Origin: CAYGDP01 sp964348665
GTDB taxonomy: Bacteria; Verrucomicrobiota; Verrucomicrobiia; Palsa-1439; CAYGDP01
Assembly: GCA_964348665.1 (NCBI GenBank)
Contig: CAYGDP010000020.1
Coordinates: 1 to 64,000, forward strand
Direction: 5' to 3'
Length of the DNA stretch: 64,000 bases
Below, in pieces: positions 50,737 to 59,768 of the stretch. The number at the start of each line of letters is the position of its first letter. The first letter of the stretch is position 1. The position numbers and the translations under genes were made by a program. The notes under the pieces are model-generated. The model was given only the letters and a program-made list of their open reading frames with translations, ran no database searches and was not told where the DNA came from.

Positions 50737-51729
50737 TCATTTCAAAAACCCTCGATTCACGCAATTTCTCGATTTCCCGCCCGACAACACCCGGCGGATT
50801 TCATCGGCAGCTTTGGCGCGCATTTCACGGAAACCATCCTCGGAATAAAACGCAGCGTGCGGCGTGAGTATCACGTTGGGTAATTTCCCCGCTCTCCACG
50901 CAATCAACAGAGGATCATCGTTACGTGGCGGTTCCTGCTCCAGCACATCCAGCCCCGCGCCCGCGATTTGCTTTTTCAACAATGCCGAGAGCAATGCCTT
51001 CTGATCCACCACCCCGCCTCGCGAAGTGTTCACCAGTACGGCAGTGCGCTTCATCTTGGCAATCGCGGCGGCGTTGATGATGTGCCGCGTTTCCTCGGTC
51101 AACGGCGTATGCAGGGAAAGCACGTCGCTCTTGGCAAGCAATTCATCGAACTCCACTCGCTTGCAGTGAACCGCCTTGCCGAACCCACTCGGCAGATACG
51201 GATCGCAGAAAATTACACGCCACCCACAGGCCTTTGCCCGCAGCGCCGTTGCCATTCCGATGCTACCCATCCCCAGCACGCCGAAGATGCGTCCGCGATT
51301 GCGATAAAGTGGCTTTCCGACTCTCCAGCTCCATCCACTTCTCCCCCGCTCACCAAGCTCCCGTGAATAGATACGAATCTTCCGCGTCAGTGCCAACGCC
51401 AACCCGAGAGCATGGTCGGCAACCTCGTCCACGCCGTAATCAGGCACGTTACTGATGATGATGTCGCGTTTGCCCGCCGCTTTGATGTCCACGTTATCGA
51501 AACCGACACCACAGCGAACGACGATCTTCAAGTGTGACAGCCGTTTGAAAGTCTTGTCGCTCAACGTGATGTCGTGCCAGACCATCAGGGCGCTTGCATC
51601 GCGCGCCGCGGGCAGCAAATCCTCTTCGCGATGGCGAACCAACGGCGTAACGGTTGCCACCCCGCGCAACACCTTGCGCTCGATGTCGGGCACACCTTCA
51701 AAAAAGTCGGTGATATAAACGCGTTTCAT
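50737..51729 (-). CDS. CtBP-like D-2-hydroxyacid dehydrogenase
   Basis: About 330 residues. NAD-binding GVLGMGSIGMATALRAKACGWRVIFCDPY, substrate and catalytic segments VVRCGVGFDNVDIKAAGKR, VLVNTSRGGVVDQKALL, AGAGLDVLEQEPP and VILTPHAAFYSEDGF (catalytic His). The best match is the C-terminal-binding-protein-like branch; 3-phosphoglycerate dehydrogenase or glyoxylate reductase cannot be excluded. ATG 51729 is preferred over 51753, which lies in repeats. Confidence 0.9.
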   Translation of the reverse strand: MKRVYITDFFEGVPDIERKVLRGVATVTPLVRHREEDLLPAARDASALMVWHDITLSDKTFKRLSHLKIVVRCGVGFDNVDIKAAGKRDIIISNVPDYGVDEVADHALGLALALTRKIRIYSRELGERGRSGWSWRVGKPLYRNRGRIFGVLGMGSIGMATALRAKACGWRVIFCDPYLPSGFGKAVHCKRVEFDELLAKSDVLSLHTPLTEETRHIINAAAIAKMKRTAVLVNTSRGGVVDQKALLSALLKKQIAGAGLDVLEQEPPRNDDPLLIAWRAGKLPNVILTPHAAFYSEDGFREMRAKAADEIRRVLSGGKSRNCVNRGFLK

Positions 51730-51850
51730 TCTTTTATTACCCGCAAAACACACGAAAAACGCGAAAGCGATTCTATTTTTTGTGCTTCTTGTGGCTCTTT
51801 GTGGCCATTCATTCTATTTCGCGCTTTTTGCGTGTTTCGTGGGCCAACAA
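51730..51850. repeat. 7-bp-period tract upstream of the dehydrogenase
   Basis: TTTGTGC, TTCTTGT, GGCTCTT, TGTGGCC and later GCGCTTT, TTGCGTG, TTTCGTG units. It fills most of the gap and runs into an endonuclease V remnant. Confidence 0.5.
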
Positions 51851-51976
51851 TCTTATCTGATTCACCTCCAGATGCGCTTGCCTGGCAGGTTCAGGCTGAC
51901 GATACCGCGTACAACAGGCTAAGACAATTCGAATTGCGCGGGAGAGGTCGATTTCATGTCCGATGAATAAACAACG
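51809..51976 (-). pseudogene. Endonuclease V C-terminal remnant
   Basis: On the minus strand one frame reads KSVRCLFIGHEIDL then SRAIRIVLACCTRYRQPEPA, RQAHLEVNQIRLLAHETRKK to a stop at 51809. It aligns along its length with the C-terminus of the intact protein at 59968 (GHKIDLASAVRIVLVCCTRYR, PEPTRQAHREVNRMRVSAQGT). No start codon or N-terminal domain is present. The DNA is also clearly similar to 59990-60125. Confidence 0.75.
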
Positions 51977-51992
51977 CACTGATTTTTTACTG

Positions 51993-53207
51993 TCACTCGT
52001 TCATTTTCGTCCCTCGCAAGAGATCGGCGATTTCCGTATGACCCAACTCAACGGCAATAGTGAGCGGAGTGCGTCCTAGTTTGTCTTTGAGAGCGAGATC
52101 TGCGCCTTTGGCCTGTAGCATCCCGGTGATCTCGCGATGACCGTGCAACACCGCCTCGTGCAACGGTGTCCGAAGATTGTTGGATTCGGCAGCGTTGATG
52201 TCCGCGTTTTGCGCCAATAACACCTCGACGACATGAGCGTGGCATTTTCGGACGGCCCAGAAAAGAGGCGTCTCGCCTTCTTTGTTTCTGGCATTGATGT
52301 TGGCGCCCGCATTGAGAAGCATTTCTGTAATGGTCGCGCGGCCTTCGGCGGCGGCTGTATGCAAGACTGTCCAATGATTGACCCAGTCCTGCTCGGCATT
52401 GGCGTAGTCGGGATTTTCCTGAAGGATCGCCTGCACTTTTTCCTCGTGCCCGGCCGAGATTGCATCCAGCAAAGTCTCTGCGTCGGCGCGCGTCGCAAAC
52501 GGCGTACTGCCCGTCGCGCCATGTTCCTTGAGCAGCGCAGCGACTCGTTTGTCTCTGGCAAATTGGAGCGGAACCCGACCCAGATAATCTTGCGCCTGCG
52601 GATTGGCGTGACTCTCCAACAAGACTCGCGCAACTTTGAATTGGTTGCGCCGGGCAGCAATGTGCAATGCCGTCTCGCCCTTGAGCGTTCGGGCTTCGAT
52701 GTTTGCCTGGCGCGCCAGCAACAATTCCACCAAATCTTTTCGCCCCATTTCCGTGGCAAGATGCAGTGGACTGTGTCCCGACCGATCGGTGCCGTTGATT
52801 TCCGCGCCGTAATCCAGCAATAGCTCAACGAGATCGAATTGTCCGGAGTGTATCGCCTGGCCGAGCGCGGTGGAATTGTCTCGGTCGGTATCCTTGGCGC
52901 GCGCCAATTCCGGGTTGGCGCGCAGCGCGGCACGGACTTGATCAATGTCACCCTTTCGCACTGCCCGATGGAACGGCGTGCTATTGCCGCGAGAATGCGA
53001 CCGGTGACTGACGACAAACACCCCAACGATGCCAACAGCGAGAACTAAAAACCCTGCCGTGGCGAGAACCGCGATTACAATCCAGAAATGTTTTCGGGAT
53101 CGTACGGCGGGTTGAATCCGTGGCGGTGGTTGTCCGGTATAAATGCGTGGGGGACAAATCCGGGGCGGTTCAGCGATCGGCGGCTGACTGTCGGGATGGA
53201 CATTCAT
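51993..53207 (-). CDS. Ankyrin-repeat protein with N-terminal TM anchor
   Basis: 404 residues. A Pro-rich cytosolic N-terminus precedes one TM helix (FWIVIAVLATAGFLVLAVGIVGVFVV, about 45-70). About nine ankyrin repeats follow (for example GHSPLHLATEMGRKDLVELLLARQANIEAR) and should lie in the periplasm. It starts 6 bp after the upstream ankyrin gene ends, so the two are co-translated. Partner unknown. Confidence 0.9.
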   Translation of the reverse strand: MNVHPDSQPPIAEPPRICPPRIYTGQPPPRIQPAVRSRKHFWIVIAVLATAGFLVLAVGIVGVFVVSHRSHSRGNSTPFHRAVRKGDIDQVRAALRANPELARAKDTDRDNSTALGQAIHSGQFDLVELLLDYGAEINGTDRSGHSPLHLATEMGRKDLVELLLARQANIEARTLKGETALHIAARRNQFKVARVLLESHANPQAQDYLGRVPLQFARDKRVAALLKEHGATGSTPFATRADAETLLDAISAGHEEKVQAILQENPDYANAEQDWVNHWTVLHTAAAEGRATITEMLLNAGANINARNKEGETPLFWAVRKCHAHVVEVLLAQNADINAAESNNLRTPLHEAVLHGHREITGMLQAKGADLALKDKLGRTPLTIAVELGHTEIADLLRGTKMNE

Positions 53208-53213
53208 GTCCCG

Positions 53214-55289
53214 TCATTCCTTGACGCCCTTATCTTTCAACAACGCGGCGATATCGATGTAACCAAATTCACGGGCGATCACGAGAGGCGTGCGATTGCT
53301 TTTGTCTTTGCGATTGGGATCGCCCCCATTGGCCAGCATTAATTCCACCAATTCCTTTTTGTCACCATAAACAGCCCAATGCAATGCGGTCATACCTATG
53401 ACATCTACCGCATTGGGGTCCGCCTTTTTCGACAGCAATAGCTCAACCAATCCTTTGTGTCCGGTGCGTATAGCCCAATGCAAAGCCGTATGACCGCCGT
53501 TGCCAGCGACGTTCACATCCGCTTTGCTGGCCAGCAACAATTCAGTGACATCCCTTCGACCGAGCATCACCGCCCTATGAAGCGCTGTCCACCCATATGA
53601 ATCCTTTTCCGAGACAGAGCCCGGTTTGCTGGCGAGCAGCGTCTTGATTTTTTCGAGGTTTCCTTCTGCGACTGCAACGTGAAGGTCGGGATCAGCAGGC
53701 GTGGCCGCAATCCCAAATCCAGCGCCCGCGGCGCGGTTGTTGTCGCGATATTGTCCGCCGCCTTCCGTCGCGCCGCGTGCGCGCAATAACTCGGCGATGT
53801 CACTTTGATTATACGCCAGCGCGAGGGTAAGCGGCGTGCGCCTGTACCGGTCGCGCAAATTGAGATCCGCGCCCTTCGCCACCAGCAATTCGACGATTTC
53901 TTTTCGCCCTTTATACACTGCCAAATGCAACGGGGTCTGTCGGCTCAAATCGAGTGCGTTCACATTCGACCCTTTCGAAAGCAACAGTTCAGCCACTTCC
54001 TTTTGCCCACTCGACGCCGCCCAATGCAATGGGGTTTTGTACTGGCTATCGGTGACTTGAACCAACTTCGGCCCTTCCTCAATCAAAGCAGCTATTTTTT
54101 TTACATTGCCCGCGACGACGGAAAAAATCATCCCGCCGTCTTCCGTGGCGCCGCGGGACCGAAGCAACTCCGCAATTTCCGCGTGCCGCTCAAATAACGC
54201 CCAAAAAAGCGCGCTTTTACCAGTGTCATCCCGCGCGTCCACGTCCGCGCCGGCATCGAGCAATTTTTTGACAATCTCCTTAAACCCGCCATTCGTCGCA
54301 TCGAAGAGCGGGGAACCGCCGCCCGCGCCGCGGACGTTGGGGTCGGCTTTGCGGTCGAGAAGCAATGCGACCAAATCGGCATGGCCAGCGCGCGCTGCGA
54401 TGTGAAGCGGCGTATCGCCACTGCGATCATTGCCATCGTGGTTTTCGCGCGCCCGGACAAGTTCGGGTTGTTCATCGAGCAACGCCTTGACGCGAGCCAT
54501 GTCCCCTTTTGCAAGCGGGCCAAAGATGTCCTCGGTCGCCCCGTGTTTCTTCAACAGCGCGGCGAGTTCGTCCCGTTGCTGATCGCGCGCGAGCGCCAGC
54601 GGAGTCCGTCCCGATCGATCCTGGGCGTTTACATCGGCGCGACGTTCCAGAAGAATTTCAACCACCTCGCGGCGATTATTGCGAATGGCGGTGTGCAACG
54701 GCGTTTCCTGTTCGTACCCGCGCGCGTTGATCCGTGCCGATTTGTCGAGCAACAATCGCACAATCGCGGCATTGCCATTCTCCGCCGCTCGATGCAACGG
54801 CGTGATACCATGCTCCGCCATCGCGTTCACATCCGCCCCGCGCGCAATAAGCAGTTCGGCAATCTCGGTGTGTCCGCGGTCGGCGGCGATGTGGAGCGAC
54901 CCGATGCTCATCCCCAATACGCGGGCGTTGACATTCGCGCTGTTGTCGAGCAACAATTTGACGATTTCGAGACGGCCATTTTCGACGGCCAGATGAAGTG
55001 GCGTTTGACGGCGGCGCGTTTGAAGGTTGGCGTTGGCTTTGTTCGCCAAGAGCACCCGCACGACGGCAAGATTACCTTTTTCCGCCGCCAGATGCAGTGG
55101 CGTCATCCCTTCGTCATTCTGCGCCCAAGAAAGGTTCGGATTTTTTTCGAGCAAGGCCGCGACCTTGTCGGGGTCGCCCGCCGTCGCCGCATCGTGGATC
55201 TCGTCGGCGCGAGCGGCAAACGGCAATTGAATGGCCACAAAAAGATTCACTACGTAGAACGTGGCAGGCAAGAAATGCATAAGTTTCAT
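53214..55289 (-). CDS. Secreted ankyrin-repeat protein
   Basis: About 691 residues. A Sec signal (MKLMHFLPATFYVVNLFVAIQLPFAARA) ends near DEIHDAATAGD, followed by roughly 18 ankyrin repeats (TPLHLAAEKGNLAVVRVLLANKANANLQ). No TM segment after the signal, so periplasmic or exported. ATG 55289 gives a clean signal peptide; codons up to 55310 overlap the promoter. Its N-terminal region resembles that of the 324-residue gene upstream. Confidence 0.9.
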   Translation of the reverse strand: MKLMHFLPATFYVVNLFVAIQLPFAARADEIHDAATAGDPDKVAALLEKNPNLSWAQNDEGMTPLHLAAEKGNLAVVRVLLANKANANLQTRRRQTPLHLAVENGRLEIVKLLLDNSANVNARVLGMSIGSLHIAADRGHTEIAELLIARGADVNAMAEHGITPLHRAAENGNAAIVRLLLDKSARINARGYEQETPLHTAIRNNRREVVEILLERRADVNAQDRSGRTPLALARDQQRDELAALLKKHGATEDIFGPLAKGDMARVKALLDEQPELVRARENHDGNDRSGDTPLHIAARAGHADLVALLLDRKADPNVRGAGGGSPLFDATNGGFKEIVKKLLDAGADVDARDDTGKSALFWALFERHAEIAELLRSRGATEDGGMIFSVVAGNVKKIAALIEEGPKLVQVTDSQYKTPLHWAASSGQKEVAELLLSKGSNVNALDLSRQTPLHLAVYKGRKEIVELLVAKGADLNLRDRYRRTPLTLALAYNQSDIAELLRARGATEGGGQYRDNNRAAGAGFGIAATPADPDLHVAVAEGNLEKIKTLLASKPGSVSEKDSYGWTALHRAVMLGRRDVTELLLASKADVNVAGNGGHTALHWAIRTGHKGLVELLLSKKADPNAVDVIGMTALHWAVYGDKKELVELMLANGGDPNRKDKSNRTPLVIAREFGYIDIAALLKDKGVKE

Positions 55290-55300
55290 CGTTTGCTTAG

Positions 55301-55309
55301 ACAATAGCA
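55301..55309 (-). promoter_or_regulatory. Extended -10 before the large ankyrin gene
   Basis: TGCTATTGT (TATTGT at 55306-55301), 11 bases before the ATG. The context TGTGCTATTGTCTAAGC also occurs, with one base less, before the ankyrin gene at 56406. Confidence 0.45.
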
Positions 55310-55431
55310 CAGGTGAGTTTGTTTCGCATCTGACGAATCTAACTGCGCATTCGCTTTGCAGTTTCGCCCTTCACTCATCTGCCAGTCCTTGATGATTTAC
55401 GAGTCAGGCAAGATGCCAAAAACGGTCGTTT

Positions 55432-56406
55432 TCATCGGGTTGATGCCTTTCGTTGCGGATCGCATTTCCAAATTATCAAAACCGATACGACACCGACAGT
55501 CAGCAGCACTGCAATCCAAACGATCGGGCTTGTCTGTTCGCCGCCCGCCAGATGCGCGCGGAGAATTGCGACGACTTCCTTCCTGCCATCCCTCTCGGCA
55601 ACTTTTAAAGGAGTGAGACCTATCGAGGTCTCTGCATTAACGTCAGCACCTTTCGCGATCAATAGCTTTACAATCTTCTCTCGATTTCCAACACGCCCGA
55701 CGCTTGATGCTGCGTCGTGTAGTGGCGTCCAGCCGTTGCGTCCTTTGTGGTTTACATTTGCGCCGTGAACAATCAGCAACTCGAGAAACTCTTCATTGTT
55801 GGAAAGAATTGCTCCAGCAATCGGGGTATATCCTCCAGAGCCCGCCGCATTAACATCCGCTCCGCGAGTCAACAGCAGCTCTAACACTGCTTTATTGCTT
55901 GCCTGTGCAGCCTCAAATAGCGCTGTTGCAGTGCCGATGTTTGGATCCGCACCATTGTCCAAAAGCAACTGAACTATCGGTAGATTTCCCCGGCTTGTGG
56001 CTTCACACAACGGCGTACGGCCATCCGCCACCAAATCAATATCCGCATCGTTGGCCAGTAGAAACTCAACCATCGCTCGACTGTCAGCGGCGATCGCCTC
56101 CCAAAGCGGCGTCCGATTGGCCGCAGCGCGAGCGTCCACGTTTGCCTTCGCCATCAACAAGACCTTGGCAATTACGATCTGGTTGTGACTCGCAGCTTCA
56201 TGCAAGGGTGTACGATCATTATAGCCTTGCGCGGTAATCAAGCTCGGATCCGCCGCCAGCAGCGCTTTCACGCGCTCGACATCCCCGCGTGCCGCCGCGT
56301 CGTGGATTTCTCCAGCGCGAGCGACGGCGCAAAGCGCGAGAGTGGTTAGATAGACCACGAATGCACGCGAATGCACGCGAAAAGACGGCGGCATGACTCG
56401 ATTCAT
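55432..56406 (-). CDS. Ankyrin-repeat protein with C-terminal TM anchor
   Basis: About 324 residues. Signal peptide FVVYLTTLALCAVARA, then EIHDAAARGDVERVKALL and about seven ankyrin repeats, and a C-terminal TM helix (IVWIAVLLTVGVVSVLIIW) with a basic cytosolic tail. The repeats should face the periplasm. Codons 8-17 of the leader are encoded by 7-bp repeats (56357-56385). Confidence 0.88.
   Translation of the reverse strand: MNRVMPPSFRVHSRAFVVYLTTLALCAVARAGEIHDAAARGDVERVKALLAADPSLITAQGYNDRTPLHEAASHNQIVIAKVLLMAKANVDARAAANRTPLWEAIAADSRAMVEFLLANDADIDLVADGRTPLCEATSRGNLPIVQLLLDNGADPNIGTATALFEAAQASNKAVLELLLTRGADVNAAGSGGYTPIAGAILSNNEEFLELLIVHGANVNHKGRNGWTPLHDAASSVGRVGNREKIVKLLIAKGADVNAETSIGLTPLKVAERDGRKEVVAILRAHLAGGEQTSPIVWIAVLLTVGVVSVLIIWKCDPQRKASTR
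56357..56385 (-). repeat. 7-bp repeats in an ankyrin signal-peptide region
   Basis: CACGAAT, GCACGCG, AATGCAC, GCGAAAA (plus strand). The same GACGAATGCACGCGAAAAA wording recurs near 59945. Confidence 0.5.
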
Positions 56407-56477
56407 CCTTGGCTTAGACAAAGCACAGTCTTTCTTATCACGCGTATTCGATTCTCCGATTGTCGAGGCATACGATC

Positions 56478-56987
56478 CTACTTCATCGGTTCGGGATTGG
56501 CGGCGCTCAACTCGCGAGCCAGATTGAAAGGACGAATATCGTGTAGGCTGCCCATCGTGCGGGTGTTGAGCAGGGAGAGGGCAAGGACTGTGTCAAGGGT
56601 GAGCTTGTCTGCCTTTGGTACTTTGCCCCCTTTCACCGCCGCGGCGGCTGCCGACCAATCCAGATCGCGGGTTTGTGGACGGTATGCGATCAGGTAAGTT
56701 TCGCCGGCGAGCTTGATGGTTTTGCCTTGTGTATAATACGGACGCAAGATGACCGCGCCGGTTTCAGTGACAGCGGCATAGACTTGCAACCAATCGGATT
56801 TCTCACCACCCGCCTGACGCGGCGGTTGTTCGTCTAGAACGAACCGCCGCCAGTCGACCTTAAGTTCTTTGAACTTCAACTCCAACGGGATATTCTTGCC
56901 CTCCATCAACGCCGCATAATCCGAATCGTCCGCGCTCGCCATTACGGCGACTGTAAGCAACGATATCGCTATCATCCATTTTTTCAT
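56478..56987 (-). CDS. Exported protein of unknown function
   Basis: About 169 residues with signal peptide MKKWMIAISLLTVAVMASA. The mature part (DDSDYAALMEGKNIPLELKFKELKVDWRRFVLDE...) has no family I know. AGGAAGG lies 5 bases before ATG 56987. Spaced 42 bp from the exported TIM-barrel gene, possibly one transcript. Confidence 0.7.
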   Translation of the reverse strand: MKKWMIAISLLTVAVMASADDSDYAALMEGKNIPLELKFKELKVDWRRFVLDEQPPRQAGGEKSDWLQVYAAVTETGAVILRPYYTQGKTIKLAGETYLIAYRPQTRDLDWSAAAAAVKGGKVPKADKLTLDTVLALSLLNTRTMGSLHDIRPFNLARELSAANPEPMK

Positions 56988-57029
56988 CAGCACCTTCCTC
57001 GCGAATCCCCAATCCTGATTCCCCGTCGC

Positions 57030-57902
57030 TCACACATCGCAAATGCCGACGGCTTGCCGCAACGAAGTCATCGGATCGCGTTTTGGAATGAATTCCTGCG
57101 CGAGATACCCTTTGAAACCCGTGTCCACGATGGCCTGGCAAACACGCTTGTAGTTTAGCTCCTGTGTCTCGTCAATCTCCGCGCGCCCCGGTACGCCGCC
57201 CGTATGATAATGGGCGAAATGTTTGTGATGTTTCTCGATGGTGGCGATCACGTCACCTTCCATAATTTGCATGTGATAGATGTCGTAGAGCAGTTTGAAA
57301 CGCTCCGACTCGATTCGCTTGCAAAGCTCCACGCCCCAGGCGGATTTATCGCACTGGTAGTCGGCATGATTGACTTTGCTATTGAGCAATTCCATCGCGA
57401 CGGTCACCCCGAGTTGTTCGGCCAACGGCATGATGCGTTTCAAACCTTTGGCGCAATTATCGAGACCATCGGCGTCGGAAAGGCCGCGCCGATTTCCCGA
57501 AAAGACAATCATATTGGGCAGACCGGCGTCTTTGATCAATGGCAAGAGTCGTTCAGATTCTTTTACCAACTTGTCGTGATCGGCAGGTTTGTTCCAGCCG
57601 TCCACGATGCCGCTCGGGCCGCTGGCCATTGCGCAGGTAAGCCCGTATTTTTTCACCGTCGGCCAATCTTTTTCGCCGAGCAGTTCGACGGACACAATCC
57701 CCATCTCGGCGGCATTCTTGCAGAGTTGATCGAGCGTTTGCTTTGAGTAACACCATTTACAAACCGATTGTTTGAGTCGGCCTTTCAATTTTGCCGGCTC
57801 GGGAGCGGTGTCTTGCGCCGACAGTTTTCCAACGGCAAACGCGCCTGCCGCTCCTGCGGCCGTCACCAGCGCGTCCCGACGAGTGATGTTGGTAGTTTTC
57901 AT
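57030..57902 (-). CDS. Exported hydroxypyruvate-isomerase-like TIM-barrel protein
   Basis: 290 residues. Tat leader ITRRDALVTAAGAAGAFAVGKLSA. The body is a xylose-isomerase-like barrel with LKQSVCKWCYSKQTLDQLCKNAAEMGIVSVELLG, VTVAMELLNSKVNHADYQCD, LLYDIYHMQIMEGDVIATI and YHTGGVPGRAEIDETQELNY, matching Hyi-type isomerases. Exported members are frequent in PVC bacteria with unknown substrate. TAGGAGACC precedes the ATG. Confidence 0.85.
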   Translation of the reverse strand: MKTTNITRRDALVTAAGAAGAFAVGKLSAQDTAPEPAKLKGRLKQSVCKWCYSKQTLDQLCKNAAEMGIVSVELLGEKDWPTVKKYGLTCAMASGPSGIVDGWNKPADHDKLVKESERLLPLIKDAGLPNMIVFSGNRRGLSDADGLDNCAKGLKRIMPLAEQLGVTVAMELLNSKVNHADYQCDKSAWGVELCKRIESERFKLLYDIYHMQIMEGDVIATIEKHHKHFAHYHTGGVPGRAEIDETQELNYKRVCQAIVDTGFKGYLAQEFIPKRDPMTSLRQAVGICDV

Positions 57903-58021
57903 GAGGTCTCCTAGAATTTGACTTCAGTGTATTGCGAAGGTGGCAGCAGTGCAAGTCAGCACTTTGGGGTCGAACAATTCCTCGTTCAAATACGACGGTT
58001 TGCTTGTATGCTTTCGAGCGA

Positions 58022-58912
58022 TCATCCCCGACGCAATTTGCACGCCAGCACTGTGTTATGCAGCAACATGGCGATGGTCATCGGACCGACTCCGCCTGGA
58101 ACAGGAGTGATTCGACTGGCAACTTTGCTCGCGCTCTCAAAATGCACGTCGCCAACAAGGCGATACCCTTTCGGGGTGTTTTTGTCCTCAATCTTGTTGA
58201 TACCAACATCCACCACCACTGCACCCTGCTTAATCATGTCGCCGCTAATGACCTCGCGCATCCCAATCGCTGCTACGAGGATGTCAGCCTGCCGCGTGAG
58301 TGCTGCCAAATTCGGCGTGTGCGAGTGGCAAACAGTGACGGTGGCATTGCCGTGGGCGGCTTTTTGCAGAAAGATTAACGCCAATGGTTTGCCAACAAGG
58401 TTGCTGCGGCCAACGATGACCACATGTTTGCCTTCGATCTCAATGCCGCATCGGACGAGAAGTTGTTGGATGCCTGCCGGGGTGCAAGGCCAAAAAGTCT
58501 TCTCGCGCGGCTCACCGAGCGTAAGACGACCGACGTTTTCCGGGTGGAAGCAATCCACATCCTTGGCAGGATCGATTGCTTCCAGAACTGTTGCCGTTTT
58601 GATCTGTTTGGGCAGTGGAAGTTGGACAAGAATTCCATCAACGCGCGGGCGCCGATTGAGCGTTTTGATGACTGTGTACAACTCTGCCAGAGGTGCGTTT
58701 TCGGGGAGCAAATGCGTTTCGTGGCGAATTCCGAGCTGCTCGCACGCTTTCACCTTCATGTTCACATAGACAATGGACGCGGGGTCTTCCCCCACGCGCA
58801 CAAACGCGATCCCGGGCCTCAATTTCTGCGCCTTGAGCCGCGCGACCTCCAAGGCGGTCTCAGCATGAATTTCCTCGGCAACGGCTCGACCATCAATCAG
58901 TTTCGCGGACAT
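58022..58912 (-). CDS. folD: Methylenetetrahydrofolate dehydrogenase/cyclohydrolase
   Basis: 296 residues. Bifunctional one-carbon enzyme. VYVNMKVKACEQLGIRHE (YxxxK active site), DGILVQLPLPKQI, PAKDVDCFHPENVGRL, PCTPAGI, HVVIVGRSNLVGKPLALIFL, PVPGGVGPMTIAMLLHNTV. Complete. Confidence 0.97.
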   Translation of the reverse strand: MSAKLIDGRAVAEEIHAETALEVARLKAQKLRPGIAFVRVGEDPASIVYVNMKVKACEQLGIRHETHLLPENAPLAELYTVIKTLNRRPRVDGILVQLPLPKQIKTATVLEAIDPAKDVDCFHPENVGRLTLGEPREKTFWPCTPAGIQQLLVRCGIEIEGKHVVIVGRSNLVGKPLALIFLQKAAHGNATVTVCHSHTPNLAALTRQADILVAAIGMREVISGDMIKQGAVVVDVGINKIEDKNTPKGYRLVGDVHFESASKVASRITPVPGGVGPMTIAMLLHNTVLACKLRRG

Positions 58913-58918
58913 GGATGC

Positions 58919-58947
58919 AGTCTAAAACCTCCGGCTCCACGCATCAA
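58919..58947 (-). promoter_or_regulatory. Leaderless promoter of folD
   Basis: TTGATG (58947-58942), 17-bp spacer, TAGACT (58924-58919), 6 bases, ATG. Confidence 0.55.
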
Positions 58948-58989
58948 CAGCAATCTCCGAGAGAAAATGACCTCCTGATTATGTATTGT

Positions 58990-59766
58990 CTAGTCCAATA
59001 CTTTGATCGTCGTCACGTCCACCAACGCTTGGTCCCAGCCTTGTTGCGAACGTTCTTCACCGGTCAACTGGACGCGCTTGCCTTCGTAGGAAGCAAGATT
59101 AATCTGCTTGCTGTCGAGATAACATAGGAGGACGGGCTTGATTGGGCGCAAATCCCATAGCTCGTGCGTGCCCGGCCGGGGAAACGGAGAATTGTGCGGA
59201 CGCAATGTCCCTTCCCTCGTCACAATCGGAGGAGCGGGCTTGGTGGCAATGGGAGCAACCGGCGTTTCAATCACTGGAACGATCGGAGTCGCCGGGGCAC
59301 TGACAACCGCGGGCGGTGTCACGATCAGTAATTCCGACGACACCCATCCAGCGATACCCGTGGTCGGTTTAATCGCAATCCAATCTCCGCTTTCTTTCAC
59401 AACCTCGATCGCCGCACCTTTCTGGAGTTTGCCAAGAATCCCGTAATTTTGACTCGACCCGGAGCGAACGTTGACATCGTCCGTCGTGATTTTTCCCTCG
59501 GCGACAAATTCTTTTTTCACCCAAACGATGGCGGCTGCGGGGACTTGGATTTTTTTCCAACCCGGCTGCTCGCCCAACACCTCGACGATGTCGCCGCGAT
59601 TGAGCTGCAGCATTTTGCCGTCAGCCTTTTGCACCAGCTCCGCTTTTCGGTCGGCACGGGCGCGCACATTGACGCGATTGGCTTTAACCGTCGCGGTGTC
59701 GGCACCCACCGGAACGGACGCCAGGGTCACCAAGCCAACGCATAAAAGTCCTAAAACCATTTTCAT
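58990..59766 (-). CDS. Exported protein with two bacterial SH3 domains
   Basis: About 258 residues. Signal peptide MKMVLGLLCVGLVTLASVPVGA, two SH3_3 domains (KANRVNVRARADRKAELVQ...GDIVEVLGEQPGWKKIQ; DDVNVRSGSSQNYGILGKLQKGAAIEVVKESGDWIAIKP), a Pro/Val-rich linker and a C-terminal domain ending QGWDQALVDVTTIKVLD. Such proteins often bind cell-wall material. GAGGAG lies before ATG 59766, two bases after the stop of the small basic protein gene, so they form an operon. Confidence 0.87.
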   Translation of the reverse strand: MKMVLGLLCVGLVTLASVPVGADTATVKANRVNVRARADRKAELVQKADGKMLQLNRGDIVEVLGEQPGWKKIQVPAAAIVWVKKEFVAEGKITTDDVNVRSGSSQNYGILGKLQKGAAIEVVKESGDWIAIKPTTGIAGWVSSELLIVTPPAVVSAPATPIVPVIETPVAPIATKPAPPIVTREGTLRPHNSPFPRPGTHELWDLRPIKPVLLCYLDSKQINLASYEGKRVQLTGEERSQQGWDQALVDVTTIKVLD

Positions 59767-59768
59767 CG

